From: Nostoc sp. KVJ3
Lineage (GTDB): Bacteria > Cyanobacteriota > Cyanobacteriia > Cyanobacteriales > Nostocaceae
Length of the DNA: 64,000 nucleotides
Assembly: GCF_026127265.1 (NCBI RefSeq)
Contig: NZ_WWFG01000003.1
Location: forward strand, 310,001-374,000
Reading direction: 5' to 3'
A program made the position numbers and the translations under genes. The notes beneath the pieces were generated by a model. The model did not search any database, was not told where the DNA came from, and worked only from the letters and a program-made list of their open reading frames with translations. Positions 45,355-53,750 of the stretch are shown here, piece after piece (within the stretch, counting starts at the first letter, position 1; every line of letters starts with the position of its first letter).

Positions 45355-47253
45355 CCCCACCTGGAGAGCGATCGCTAATAACATCTTACGTATATACTAA
45401 ATATTTAATACAATAACCTGAGTAATATTCGTTAGAAGACACAACCTGTGCTAAAAACGAGGTTTCTGTACATTGTTGCGACTATAAAAAAGGTAAAATT
45501 TCCTTTCAAGAATAGTTTTGAAATAGGAAGTACCTACTTTTATGAAGAAAAACATATATGCAAATCTAAATTTTGCCGATTCATTATCAGATTTTAAAGA
45601 GGATGTGACGAAACTTTTAGAGTTGAAAAATATCGAGGAATGGTCTGGAAGAATAGTTAAAGAAAGAGAAGAAACAATTAGACAGGCTGCGTTAGTTTTA
45701 GCAGGCCAATGTATCGGCATATTATTGCATAAGCTTTCTCAATCAGAGTCGGCTCATCAAACAGCAATTAATCAAACCAAAGGATGGTGGCATACCGACA
45801 CGCAAAGACACGGTTATACGAAGAGGGAAATATTAACAGTAGGTAATGTTGTAGTAAGTCTTAAATTACCATACGTTGTTCAAAAAAGAGAAAAAAAAGC
45901 GAAGAGTAAATCTCGTAATGTTGGATTTTGTCCCTTGTTAAAATGGTTAGGAATGTCAGAAGGCTTGACCCCATTAGTTTGGTCAGATATTACAAAATAT
46001 GGTGCCATAGCTAGTTCTTTTGAAGCTGCACATACAATCCTGAGTGATTGGGGAATTAATATTAGTCTTAAACGAATTGAACGATTGACATATAAATTTG
46101 GTCAAATCGGCATTGATTTACGTCAAACTAAAATATCTAACTTGCAACAAGGTAATTTACCTGATGGGAATATACTTAAAGACCAGAGAGTTGTAATTGC
46201 TGTAGATGGTGGCAGGAGTAGAATTAGGATTAATAAAAAAGGTAGAAAAAATCTCAAAACAAACAAGCACGGCTTTACAGGGGAATGGGTTGAGCCAAAA
46301 TTATTAACAATTTATGTGGTTGATGAACAAGGTAAAAAAGTTAGAAATGGCGAAATAAAGATTGTAAATGATGGCACTTATGAAGACTATAAAGGATTTT
46401 TACCAATTTTAGAAATGCATCTGATTAGTTTGGGAATTAGTCAAGCAAAACAAGTTTTATTAATTGCTGACGGTGCAGAATGGATTTGGAAGCATATTCC
46501 CCCTCTTTTAAAGAAATTGAAATCTCCCGATGCGACTTATCAATTATTTGATTTTTACCATGTTACTGAGCGGCTACAGAAATTTGCTGATGTAGCGTTT
46601 AGTGATGATAGTGAGCGAAATAATTGGTTCAAAAAAGCACGGAGAACTTTAAAAAAAAGTAATGCCATGACCATAATTAGGCAGATGGATGAATTTATCT
46701 TTGAAGCCACGGGAGAGCGTTGTAAAACTATGGTAATACAGAGAAATTACCTTTTACGTGCCTATCGTGAAAGGCGTTTAAATTACGCTAAGATACTAGA
46801 CCAAAAACTACCAATAGGTAGTGGGGCAATTGAGAGTTTAATCCGTCAAGTTATCAACTTAAGAATCAAGGGTAATAGTAAATTTTGGTTGAAAGAAAAT
46901 GCAGAAATTATCTTACATCTGCGTTGTCAATGGATAGCTCAAAGTTGGGATATTTTTTGTAGTTCTATCTTTAATTCCTTTATTAAACCTCAAACTGCTT
47001 GATTAATTTTATACTTGAGTTGTCATCTTTAGCTATTGCTTGCTGTAATTGACACTAAGTATTAAAGACTTAGTATAGATATTTTAGGAAATAATCGTCA
47101 AATGACTTACTAGCAATCTTTTTGAGATATATCATCAAGATGAATTCTCGTGCAAAGCAGTATTCTATTTGTAAATAAAACAACTCCGTACTGAAATATA
47201 ATTTTTAGCGATCGCACTTTTTTTGTCCGACCTCACAAAATCGCATTGCTCCC
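45329..47253. mobile_element. IS copy A, 1925 bp
   Basis: Ends GGGAGCAATGCGATTTTG (45329) and its complement (to 47253), each followed inwards by a GCGATCGC octamer. One transposase on the plus strand. The 9 bases outside the two ends differ (ACTTTATTA on the left, TTTGCGGTT on the right), so there is no target duplication: the two flanks come from different insertions joined by recombination or deletion. Confidence 0.85.
45542..47002 (+). CDS. transposase of IS copy A (ISKra4/ISLre2-like)
   Basis: 486 aa, intact. VVIAVDGGRSRIRINKKGRK (first Asp, about residue 221), ADGAEWIWKHIPPLLKK (second Asp) and LDQKLPIGSGAIESLIRQVI (third acidic residue), then RIKGNSKFWLKENAEIILHL. This DDE pattern is that of ISKra4/ISLre2-type transposases; I cannot tell the exact family. 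The copies at 53.5 and 54.0 kb are its close relatives. Confidence 0.85.
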   Translation: MKKNIYANLNFADSLSDFKEDVTKLLELKNIEEWSGRIVKEREETIRQAALVLAGQCIGILLHKLSQSESAHQTAINQTKGWWHTDTQRHGYTKREILTVGNVVVSLKLPYVVQKREKKAKSKSRNVGFCPLLKWLGMSEGLTPLVWSDITKYGAIASSFEAAHTILSDWGINISLKRIERLTYKFGQIGIDLRQTKISNLQQGNLPDGNILKDQRVVIAVDGGRSRIRINKKGRKNLKTNKHGFTGEWVEPKLLTIYVVDEQGKKVRNGEIKIVNDGTYEDYKGFLPILEMHLISLGISQAKQVLLIADGAEWIWKHIPPLLKKLKSPDATYQLFDFYHVTERLQKFADVAFSDDSERNNWFKKARRTLKKSNAMTIIRQMDEFIFEATGERCKTMVIQRNYLLRAYRERRLNYAKILDQKLPIGSGAIESLIRQVINLRIKGNSKFWLKENAEIILHLRCQWIAQSWDIFCSSIFNSFIKPQTA

Positions 47254-48209
47254 TTTGCGGTTAACAAACGTGGAGTACCTCCTTCCGTTGGAATAACCGC
47301 AAGATGGTAAACGGCGTACTCAAGTAGCTTTTGAGGGCCTCCTTGCAGGTAGGCTATTAACTTCCCATCTGGACTCCAAACAGGTCGGCTACCCCAGGAG
47401 GGATCGCAATTGGGACTTTCATTGGTAGTTATTTGACGTACTTTTGCTCCTGGTTGGGCAACGATAGTGTAGACATCCCAATTGTTATGGCGATGAAAAT
47501 CAACACCACGCTTGCTGACAAAAGCAATCTTGTTCCCATCTGGAGACCATTCGGGCAAATATTCATTAAACTCACCTGGTGCCAGAATATCTGCTTTGTG
47601 AGTTGCTAAGTCAAACACATAGAGATGTTGGCGACTTTTTCCGAGATATCCTTTAAAGCCATCAATGACAATTGGCTGCGCGGTCTTTTGTCCGTTCCGA
47701 GTTTCTTGCGGTGGATCTTGGGCGATTACAGCTAGTCGTTTCCCATCGGGCGCCCAAACCAAATCAGAAACACCTCCTGGAAAATCTGAAATCTTTTCTG
47801 CTTCTCCATCGGTAAGGTTCAGCAGCCAAATTTGATTGCCTCCACTCTTGGACTGACTACTGGAGAGAAAAGTCAGGTACTTTCCATCGGGACTGAAACG
47901 AGGGGAACTTTCGCTATCTTTGCTGTTAGTTAATTTTCGGGTGCGGGAGCCATCCCACGAAGTCATATAAATATGGTTGTTGACAGAATCATTATTGATA
48001 TCGGTACTCTCGACCGTATAAGCTATCCAGGCTCCATCGCGAGAAATTTGCGGTTCGCTGACTTGGTGGACAGCAGAGAGATCGTCTAGGGTAATCAGCC
48101 GCTTGGACGTTGCCTGAACGTTGAGATTCATATTGATCAAAGCAGCGATCACAACACAAGCTAATGCGAGTTCTCTCAACCTTTTCATTTTTGTTATAAA
48201 AATTAGCAC
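47254..48209 (-). pseudogene. S9-type peptidase, beta-propeller part, truncated by IS copy A
   Basis: A signal peptide (residues ~1-33) is followed by TolB/WD-like propeller repeats: AVHQVSEPQISRDGAWIAYT, ESSPRFSPDGKYLTFLSSSQ, DLVWAPDGKRLAVIAQD, LPEWSPDGNKIAFVSKRG and SRPVWSPDGKLIAYLQGG. This is the N-terminal propeller of acylaminoacyl-peptidase/DPP-type S9 enzymes. At ~residue 318 the frame enters the IS end (KGAMRFCEVG) and stops at 47205; the alpha/beta-hydrolase domain with its catalytic triad is gone. Confidence 0.8.
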
Positions 48210-48343
48210 TGATGCTTATCTTACATCTGTTAGTCACAATGGTTGGGGTTTTTTATACGTCCCCTCGAAAAGGGGGAATAGCAAAAACGAGGTTTGGCAT
48301 TATTACCTTCAAATCCTTGTCAGCAAACTTTTTCCCACCAACG

Positions 48344-48439
48344 TGTCTCAGAAACTGTACTTTTTGAGACATACCAAAATCATGTCTCTTTTTATGTCTC
48401 AAAATACAATTCTCTCAAAGTCTAAGGAATAATGAGACG
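48344..48439. repeat. cluster of TGTCTCA heptamers
   Basis: TGTCTCA at 48344-48350 and 48395-48401, TGAGACA (inverse) at 48365-48371, TGTCTC at 48383-48388 and TGAGACG at 48433-48439 lie within 96 bp of an otherwise empty 366-bp stretch (48210-48575). Possible protein-binding repeats or transposon-end remnants. Confidence 0.45.
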
Positions 48440-48476
48440 TTATCTTAGAAAATCTGCCGCTTCTCAGTCATAAAAA

Positions 48477-48510
48477 TCCTAATCCTCCTTTTCGAGGGTT
48501 TGTACAAAAA
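48477..48510. repeat. direct repeat, left copy (flanking two acetyltransferase genes)
   Basis: TCCTAATCCTCCTTTTCGAG and the next ~14 bases (to a TTGTACAAAAA tail) recur in the same orientation at 50549-50583. Together they bracket ~2.1 kb holding two GNAT genes and an RHH remnant. Confidence 0.55.
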
Positions 48511-48575
48511 CCCCCATCTTCTATCATCCTTGTTAAATAAGGCTTTGAAGCTAGATTGTCACTTCCTCAGCACAA

Positions 48576-49097
48576 TTACTCTATGATTTCTGTTTTGCAT
48601 AATTCCCATATCAACGCCTTACCTCGTGTTTCTATGAGCCGCATTCCGATTTTTTCTAGCACCCGCTTTGAAGCTATATTATCTGCATCGCATCCAGCCG
48701 TAACTTTTTCTATACCTGGTTGACAAAGCGTCCAATCCATCATTGCTTTTGTAGCTTCAGACGCATAACCTTGCTGTCGATATGATGGAACTATGATATA
48801 GCCTATTTCCACTGAACCTGTGGGATCTGGGAGAATTTTGAGCATAAGGTAACCAATGAGTGTCTTTTCTGCTTTATGAATGATTAAACTTCCCCATCCC
48901 CATTCACTTTGTAACGGATTCTCGCACAGGATATCTGCAATTGTTGGCAAAGATTTACCAAATATTTCATTACGCCAGTTGGGTAAAACTGTAACCGCCA
49001 GAACTCTTGCTAATTCAGGATTCCCAATGATTGCTGCTTTTATTATTTCCTGCGTAAAGGGTACTAAATATAATGATTTAGTAACAACATTTTCCAT
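48576..49097 (-). CDS. GNAT-family acetyltransferase (RimJ/RimL-like)
   Basis: 173 aa from the ATG at 49097 (a GTG at 49124 would add nine residues). Pattern of ribosomal-protein-type GNATs: SLIIHKAEKTLIGYLMLKIL, SVEIGYIIVPSYRQQGYASE (acetyl-CoA loop, QQGYASE), ATKAMMDW, and NIASKRVLEKIGMRLIE. Likely an N-alpha or small-molecule acetyltransferase; substrate unknown. Confidence 0.75.
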   Translation of the reverse strand: MENVVTKSLYLVPFTQEIIKAAIIGNPELARVLAVTVLPNWRNEIFGKSLPTIADILCENPLQSEWGWGSLIIHKAEKTLIGYLMLKILPDPTGSVEIGYIIVPSYRQQGYASEATKAMMDWTLCQPGIEKVTAGCDADNIASKRVLEKIGMRLIETRGKALIWELCKTEIIE

Positions 49098-49124
49098 GAT
49101 TATGTACTTAAAAATCTGGGACAC

Positions 49125-49426
49125 GAGAAATTGATTTTGAGATTGATTTTATATGAAAGGGGTGAAATGAGCAGTGATACCGAAAGTTACGCTAAGGACT
49201 TGATGAACCGCTTTCAATATTGCGATCGCCACGGATAAAGCTGTACCAATTGAAGTCTCTGAAAATTAAGAGCTTCAAACCCTTGGTGTGCCGTATTAAA
49301 TAGCCGCACCAAATAGCCTATAGGTTAATTGGTACATCGAGAATTGTGAAAAATATCGATTTGCAGAATGCTTATCCAGTAAGGATTACAGCCTTAGCGT
49401 AAGTTTCTGTACGATTGCTCATTTAG
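49125..49426. other. gene-free stretch
   Basis: About 300 bp with one HIP1-like GCGATCGC (49222) and short AT-rich runs; no gene, terminator or clear promoter recognised. Confidence 0.4.
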
Positions 49427-49534
49427 CCCCAGCACCAGGAGATTAAGATCCGTGCTACCAAAAAAGGCATGACCATTAAGGAATATATGATTGCTCTAGT
49501 TGAGGAGGAGCTAAAAAGGTTAAACTTAACCTAA
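49427..49534 (+). pseudogene. fragment of a plasmid RHH/antitoxin-like protein
   Basis: Open from just after a stop at 49424-49426: QEIKIRATKKGMTIKEYMIA, then LVEEELKRLNLT and stop. This is the C-terminal RHH pattern (ribbon IKIRATKKG, helix, LVEEEL helix) of small plasmid antitoxin/partition proteins. No start codon; it overlaps the end of the GNAT gene on the other strand. Confidence 0.5.
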
Positions 49535-50374
49535 TTCCAAAGTAGTAACACCAAAAACATTGTGCCAATCAATGTTAGGTGACTCTTCTTTGTACATTCG
49601 GACACATTCAAACATAGGGTTCATTTGATATTTTTCAAATAAGATAATAGCGGATTTATTAATATTAGGAACGTCCACATAAACAGGACTTCCTTCAGCA
49701 TAAGTAACTAAGGCTAAAAATAACTTTTTTGCTATGTCTTCATTTTCCGCAAATAAAGGGGCAATTTTAAAGCCATCCGTCGCTTTTCTAATCACTCCAT
49801 AACCTACCAAATCAGCATCGTTGATAATAGCGTAACCTTGCCCATGAGGTTGATTAATCCATGTCGAAAGAAAATGAGGACGATAACTAGGAAAATATCG
49901 CTGATCATAACGACAAAGTTGTTCAAAATCAATAGTTTTTAAATCCCTCACATCGGGCAAGATTTTTCCAGAAATTATCCCTTGATAACGGAGATGAGAA
50001 TGAGCAGGTTTAAAACCAAATCTTTGATAATTATTAACTTGTTCTAAGACAGCATCTAAAGCAGCAGGTTGATTAGAAATTAACTTCAATGCTTCAAGCC
50101 ATGTTTTTAAACCAAATCCTTTTTTTCGTTCTTCGGGTTTAACAATATAAATACCAATAAAATTAAATTTAGCACTATATCGCACTACAGAAATACAGCT
50201 AATAGGTTTCCCATTTAATTCTCCAATTAAAAACCCACCTGGATCGGCAATATAAAAATTATCAACATCATCAATACCCGGATTCCACCCCTCAAAAGCT
50301 GCCCAGCTTAAGACAATTTTTAGATCATCTTTGGTCATGGTACGAACTTGAAAATTATCTTCTGTAATAGTCAT
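49526..50374 (-). CDS. GNAT acetyltransferase with C-terminal YitH/HolE-like domain
   Basis: 282 aa. N-terminal GNAT: TMTKDDLKIVLSWAAFEGWN, DPGGFLIGELNGKPISCISV, IVKPEERKKGFGLKTWLEAL. C-terminal second acetyltransferase-like half (AIINDADLVGYGVIRKATDG; KLFLALVTYAEG; FEKYQMNPMFECVRMYKEE) matches the two-domain arrangement of YitH-type proteins. Substrate unknown. Confidence 0.75.
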   Translation of the reverse strand: MTITEDNFQVRTMTKDDLKIVLSWAAFEGWNPGIDDVDNFYIADPGGFLIGELNGKPISCISVVRYSAKFNFIGIYIVKPEERKKGFGLKTWLEALKLISNQPAALDAVLEQVNNYQRFGFKPAHSHLRYQGIISGKILPDVRDLKTIDFEQLCRYDQRYFPSYRPHFLSTWINQPHGQGYAIINDADLVGYGVIRKATDGFKIAPLFAENEDIAKKLFLALVTYAEGSPVYVDVPNINKSAIILFEKYQMNPMFECVRMYKEESPNIDWHNVFGVTTLELG

Positions 50375-50548
50375 TTTTTTGCTCCTGTTTAAAATCTTGC
50401 AAGCGCAACAGCCCTCGTCATTCCATTGTTTTTACAAAACTAAACATACATATTTTTTTCGTGCCTACCTACTTAAAATAGCTTTTTTTGTGAGCTTTAC
50501 CCCATTCTCATAGGTTGGCATAATTTATTTTCTGGAAGTCCCTAAAAC

Positions 50549-50583
50549 TCCTAATCCTCCTTTTCGAGGGTTTGTACAAAAAA
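50549..50583. repeat. direct repeat, right copy
   Basis: Same 34-bp unit as at 48477-48510, again ending TTGTACAAAAA. It lies in the 244-bp gap between the GNAT start and the permease remnant. Confidence 0.55.
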
Positions 50584-50618
50584 CCTTTACACCATCATTC
50601 AAGAGCGATCGCTTTTTT

Positions 50619-51326
50619 CTAACTGAGGGTTTCAGTTTCATCAACGACAAATAGTCTACCTGCCTGACGAATAGCTTCGGGTTTGTGAATTTGCAGAAAC
50701 CTTAACACTCCGATGCCCAGCAATAGCCAAATTAAGACGACAACTGGTGCTAAGTGAAGGGGTGCTGGTGGAGGGGGATAAAGAGTGCCAACTAGAACAC
50801 CACTAATCGTAATTATCGAGAGCCAAGGTAGCAGAACATAACGCAACCAACCAAAGCGAATCGTAGAGTTTTGCTCCAACTGAGCGCGGCGTTTTGTCGA
50901 GAAATATCGAAAACACGCTAAACTAGTCAATCCATAGATCGCTAGGGCAGCGATCGTTAAAACTATACCCAGAAAGCCAAACGCCTGAATCGGTGTCCAC
51001 AGTATTCCCAACCCCAACCCCACAAACGCAGAACTGCCACACAAACCGAGAATGGCATTTGTCGGTGTGCGATATGTGGGATGAATGTGCATCAACCAAC
51101 GGGGAAATAGTTCTTCTCGACTTATGGTATAGACAATCCGAGCAGCAGCGTTGAGAAAGGCAACGGCAGAGGCATATCCAGCCATAATGCCGGCAAAATC
51201 AATCAATAAGGCAAACCCATTGCCCCAAACGTGACGCGCAATCGTATCGAAGGGGGCAGCATCTTGGGACAAGGCTGCCATGTTATGAATGCCATATCCC
51301 ACCGTTGCCACATATGACATCAGTAC
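50619..51326 (-). pseudogene. APC-type amino-acid permease, C-terminal part, cut by IS copy B
   Basis: About 233 aa with seven or so membrane helices: VGYGIHNMAALSQDAAPFDT, FALLIDFAGIMAGYASAVAF, LNAAARIVYTISREELFPRW, then AFGFLGIVLTIAALAIYGLT and a C-terminal helix. This is the second half of an APC-superfamily permease (SREELFPRWL is a family hallmark). The upstream frame runs straight into the IS end at 51327, so the first ~half is missing. Confidence 0.8.
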
Positions 51327-51645
51327 GGGAGCAATGCGATTTTGTGAGGTCTGGTCAAAAACAAGCGATCGCTAAAAATTATATTTAGGTACAAGGTGAT
51401 TTTATTTGCAAATAAAATACTGATTTACATGAGAATTAATCTTGATGAGATATCTCACAAAGATTGCTAGCAAGTCATTTGACAATTATGTTTAAAAATA
51501 TCTGCAATCAGTCTTTTATACTGAGTATTAATTATCTCAAGAAGAAATTAAAGACAGGATTAAAGTATAAAATTTATCAAGCAGTTTGAGGTTTAATAAA
51601 GGAATTAAAGATAAAAGTACAAAAATTATCCCAACTTCCAGCTAC

Positions 51646-52126
51646 TGTGATTTTACCCCCTGCATGACCAAATTTTGAACCATAACGTGACCAAAAGTTA
51701 ACGTAATTTCAAGCTTTTGAGCCAATCAATAACTTAACTTTATGAATCAAATTATGTCCGCGTGTTTTAAATGTGAATCATAATACGACCAAAAGTTTTA
51801 TTTTGAGACTTGGTAAAAAATGCCGAGCAAGACACACTAATTTAGTCGAAAATTTTAAACTTTCGGTCAAAATATGATTCAAAATGTCCACAATATGTTT
51901 CAAAAATATGTTTCGCCAGAAACTGAGTGATAAAGCGATCGCCTGAAATCTGAATTTTTATTTCTCTCTCATCGCGGTACGGTACAAATGAACTATTTGA
52001 CCATGTTCCTTGCTGTAATTGAGTTTTGAGTTTTTTGAACTCCATTTATAGCTTTGAACTATATGTTGTCCTAGTACAGAGTGAAGTATTTCGTGACCGT
52101 TTGGCTAAATTATCGTTCAAATCACA
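51646..52126. mobile_element. non-autonomous transposon with Tn7/Tn5053-type ends (481 bp)
   Basis: Begins TGTGATTT (51646) and ends AAATCACA (52126), an 8-bp terminal inverted repeat with 5'-TGT and ACA-3'. GCTAC is duplicated outside (51641-51645 and 52127-52131), a 5-bp target site. The interrupted transposase frame is restored by removing the insert and one repeat. Inside are repeated ~30-bp motifs: TGAACCATAACGTGACCAAA (51676), TGAATCATAATACGACCAAA (51774) and, inverted, TGAATCATATTTTGACCGAA (51887 to 51868). Such repeated sites near TGT/ACA ends are the hallmark of Tn7- and Tn5053-like (TnsB/TniA) transposons. No transposase is encoded. Confidence 0.7.
51842..52045 (-). CDS. doubtful 67-aa frame inside the small transposon
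   Basis: Starts MEFKKLKTQLQQGTWSNSSF and ends DRKFKIFD. It covers a repeat-containing part of the element; no Shine-Dalgarno. Possibly a remnant of cargo, possibly not coding. Confidence 0.25.
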   Translation of the reverse strand: MEFKKLKTQLQQGTWSNSSFVPYRDEREIKIQISGDRFITQFLAKHIFETYCGHFESYFDRKFKIFD

Positions 52127-53524
52127 GCTACCCATTGACAACGCAGATGTAAGATAATTTCTGCATTTTCTTTCAACCAAAATTTACTATTACCCTTGAT
52201 TCTTAAGTTGACAACTTGACGGATTAAACTCTCAATTGCCCCACTACCTATTGGTAGTTTTTGGTCTAGTATCTTAGCGTAATTTAAACGCCTTTCACGA
52301 TAGGCACGTAAAAGGTAATTTCTCTGTATAACCATAGTTTTACAACGCTCTCCCGTGGCTTCAAAGATAAATTCATCCATCTGCCTAATTATGGTCATAG
52401 CATTACTTTTTTTTAAATTTCTCCGTGCTTTTTTAAACCAATTATTCCGCTCCTTATCATCACTAAACGCTACATCAGCAAATTTCTGTAGTCGCTCATT
52501 AACATGGTAAAAATCAAATAATTGATAAGTCGCATCGGGAGATTTCATTTTTTTAAAAAGAGGTGGAATATGTTTCCAAATCCATTCAGCACCGTCAGCA
52601 ATTAATAAAACTTGTTTTGCTTGACTAATTCCTAAACTAATCAGATGCATTTCTAAAATTGGTAAAAAGCCTTTATAGTCTTCATAAGTGCCATCATTTA
52701 CAATCTGGATCTCGTTACTTTTGACTTTTTTTCCCTGTTCATCAACCACATAAATTGTTACTAATTTTGGCTCAACCCATTCCCCTATAAAGCCATGCTT
52801 GTTTGTTTTGGGATTTTTTCTACCTTTTTTATTAATCCTAATTTTACTCCTACCACCATCTACAGCAATTACAACCCTCTGGTCTTTAAGTATATTCCCA
52901 TCAGGTAATTTCCCTTGTTGCAAGTTAGATATTTTAGTTTGACGTAAATCGATGCCGATTTGACCAAATTTATATGTCAATCGTTCAATTCGTTTAACAC
53001 TAATATTAATTCCCCAATCGTCCAGGATTGTATGTGCAGCTTCAAAAGAACTAGCTATGGCACCACCTAACAGCAATATCTGACCAAACTAATGGAGTTA
53101 GTCCCTCTGACATTCCTAACCATTTTAACAAGGGACAGAATCCAACATGAGTAGATTTATTCTTCGCTTTTTTTTCTTTTTTTTGAACAACGTATGGTAA
53201 TTTGAGGCTTACTACAACATTACCTACTGTTAATATTTCCCTCTTCGTATAACCATGTTTTCGCGTGTCGGTATGCCACCAACCTTTGGTTTGATTAATT
53301 GCTGTTTTATGAGCTGACTCTGATTGAGAAAGCTTATGCAATAATATGGCAATACATTGACCTGCTAAAACTAACGCAGCCTGTCTGATTTTTTCTTCTG
53401 TTTCTTTAACTATTCTTCCAGACCATTCCTCGATATTTTTAAAATCTAAAAGTTTTGTAACATCCTCTTGAAAATCTGATAATGAATCAGCGAAATTTAG
53501 ATTCGCAGATATGTTTTTTTCCAT
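52117..53524 (-). pseudogene. transposase of IS copy B, frameshifted and interrupted
   Basis: Minus strand. The N-terminal 157 codons (from 53524) follow copy A closely, then the frame breaks near 53060, where GCTGTTAGG-type sequence replaces ACAAAATA and changes the frame by one. The C-terminal part resumes (GAIASSFEAAHTILDDWGIN; AVDGGRSKIRINKKGRK; LPIGSGAIESLIRQVVNLRI) to 52117, where CQWVAVI marks the entry of the small transposon. The last ~25 codons lie beyond it, at 51575-51645. Confidence 0.85.
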
Positions 53525-53750
53525 AAAGGTAGATACTTCCTATTTCAAAACTATTCCTGAAAGGAAATTTTACCTTTTTTATAGTCGCAACAATTTACAG
53601 AAATCTCGTTTTTGGTACAGGTTGTATTTCTACTTAATATTACTAATATTAGTGTATCAAATATTTAGTTAATACGTAAGAAGTGATTAGCGATCGCTTG
53701 TTTTTGACCAGACCTCACAAAATCGCATTGCTCCCTATCCACAGCTACAC

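Larger units (their letters stand above)
51327..53735. mobile_element. IS copy B, inactive, interrupted by a small transposon
   Basis: Same ends as copies A and C (GGGAGCAATGCGATTTTG at 51327; complement to 53735), in the opposite orientation. Total 2409 bp; subtracting the 486 bp of the nested element and its target duplication leaves 1923 bp, the size of its relatives. Flanking bases (CATCAGTAC left, TATCCACAG right) are not duplicated. Its transposase is frameshifted near 53060. Confidence 0.88.
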
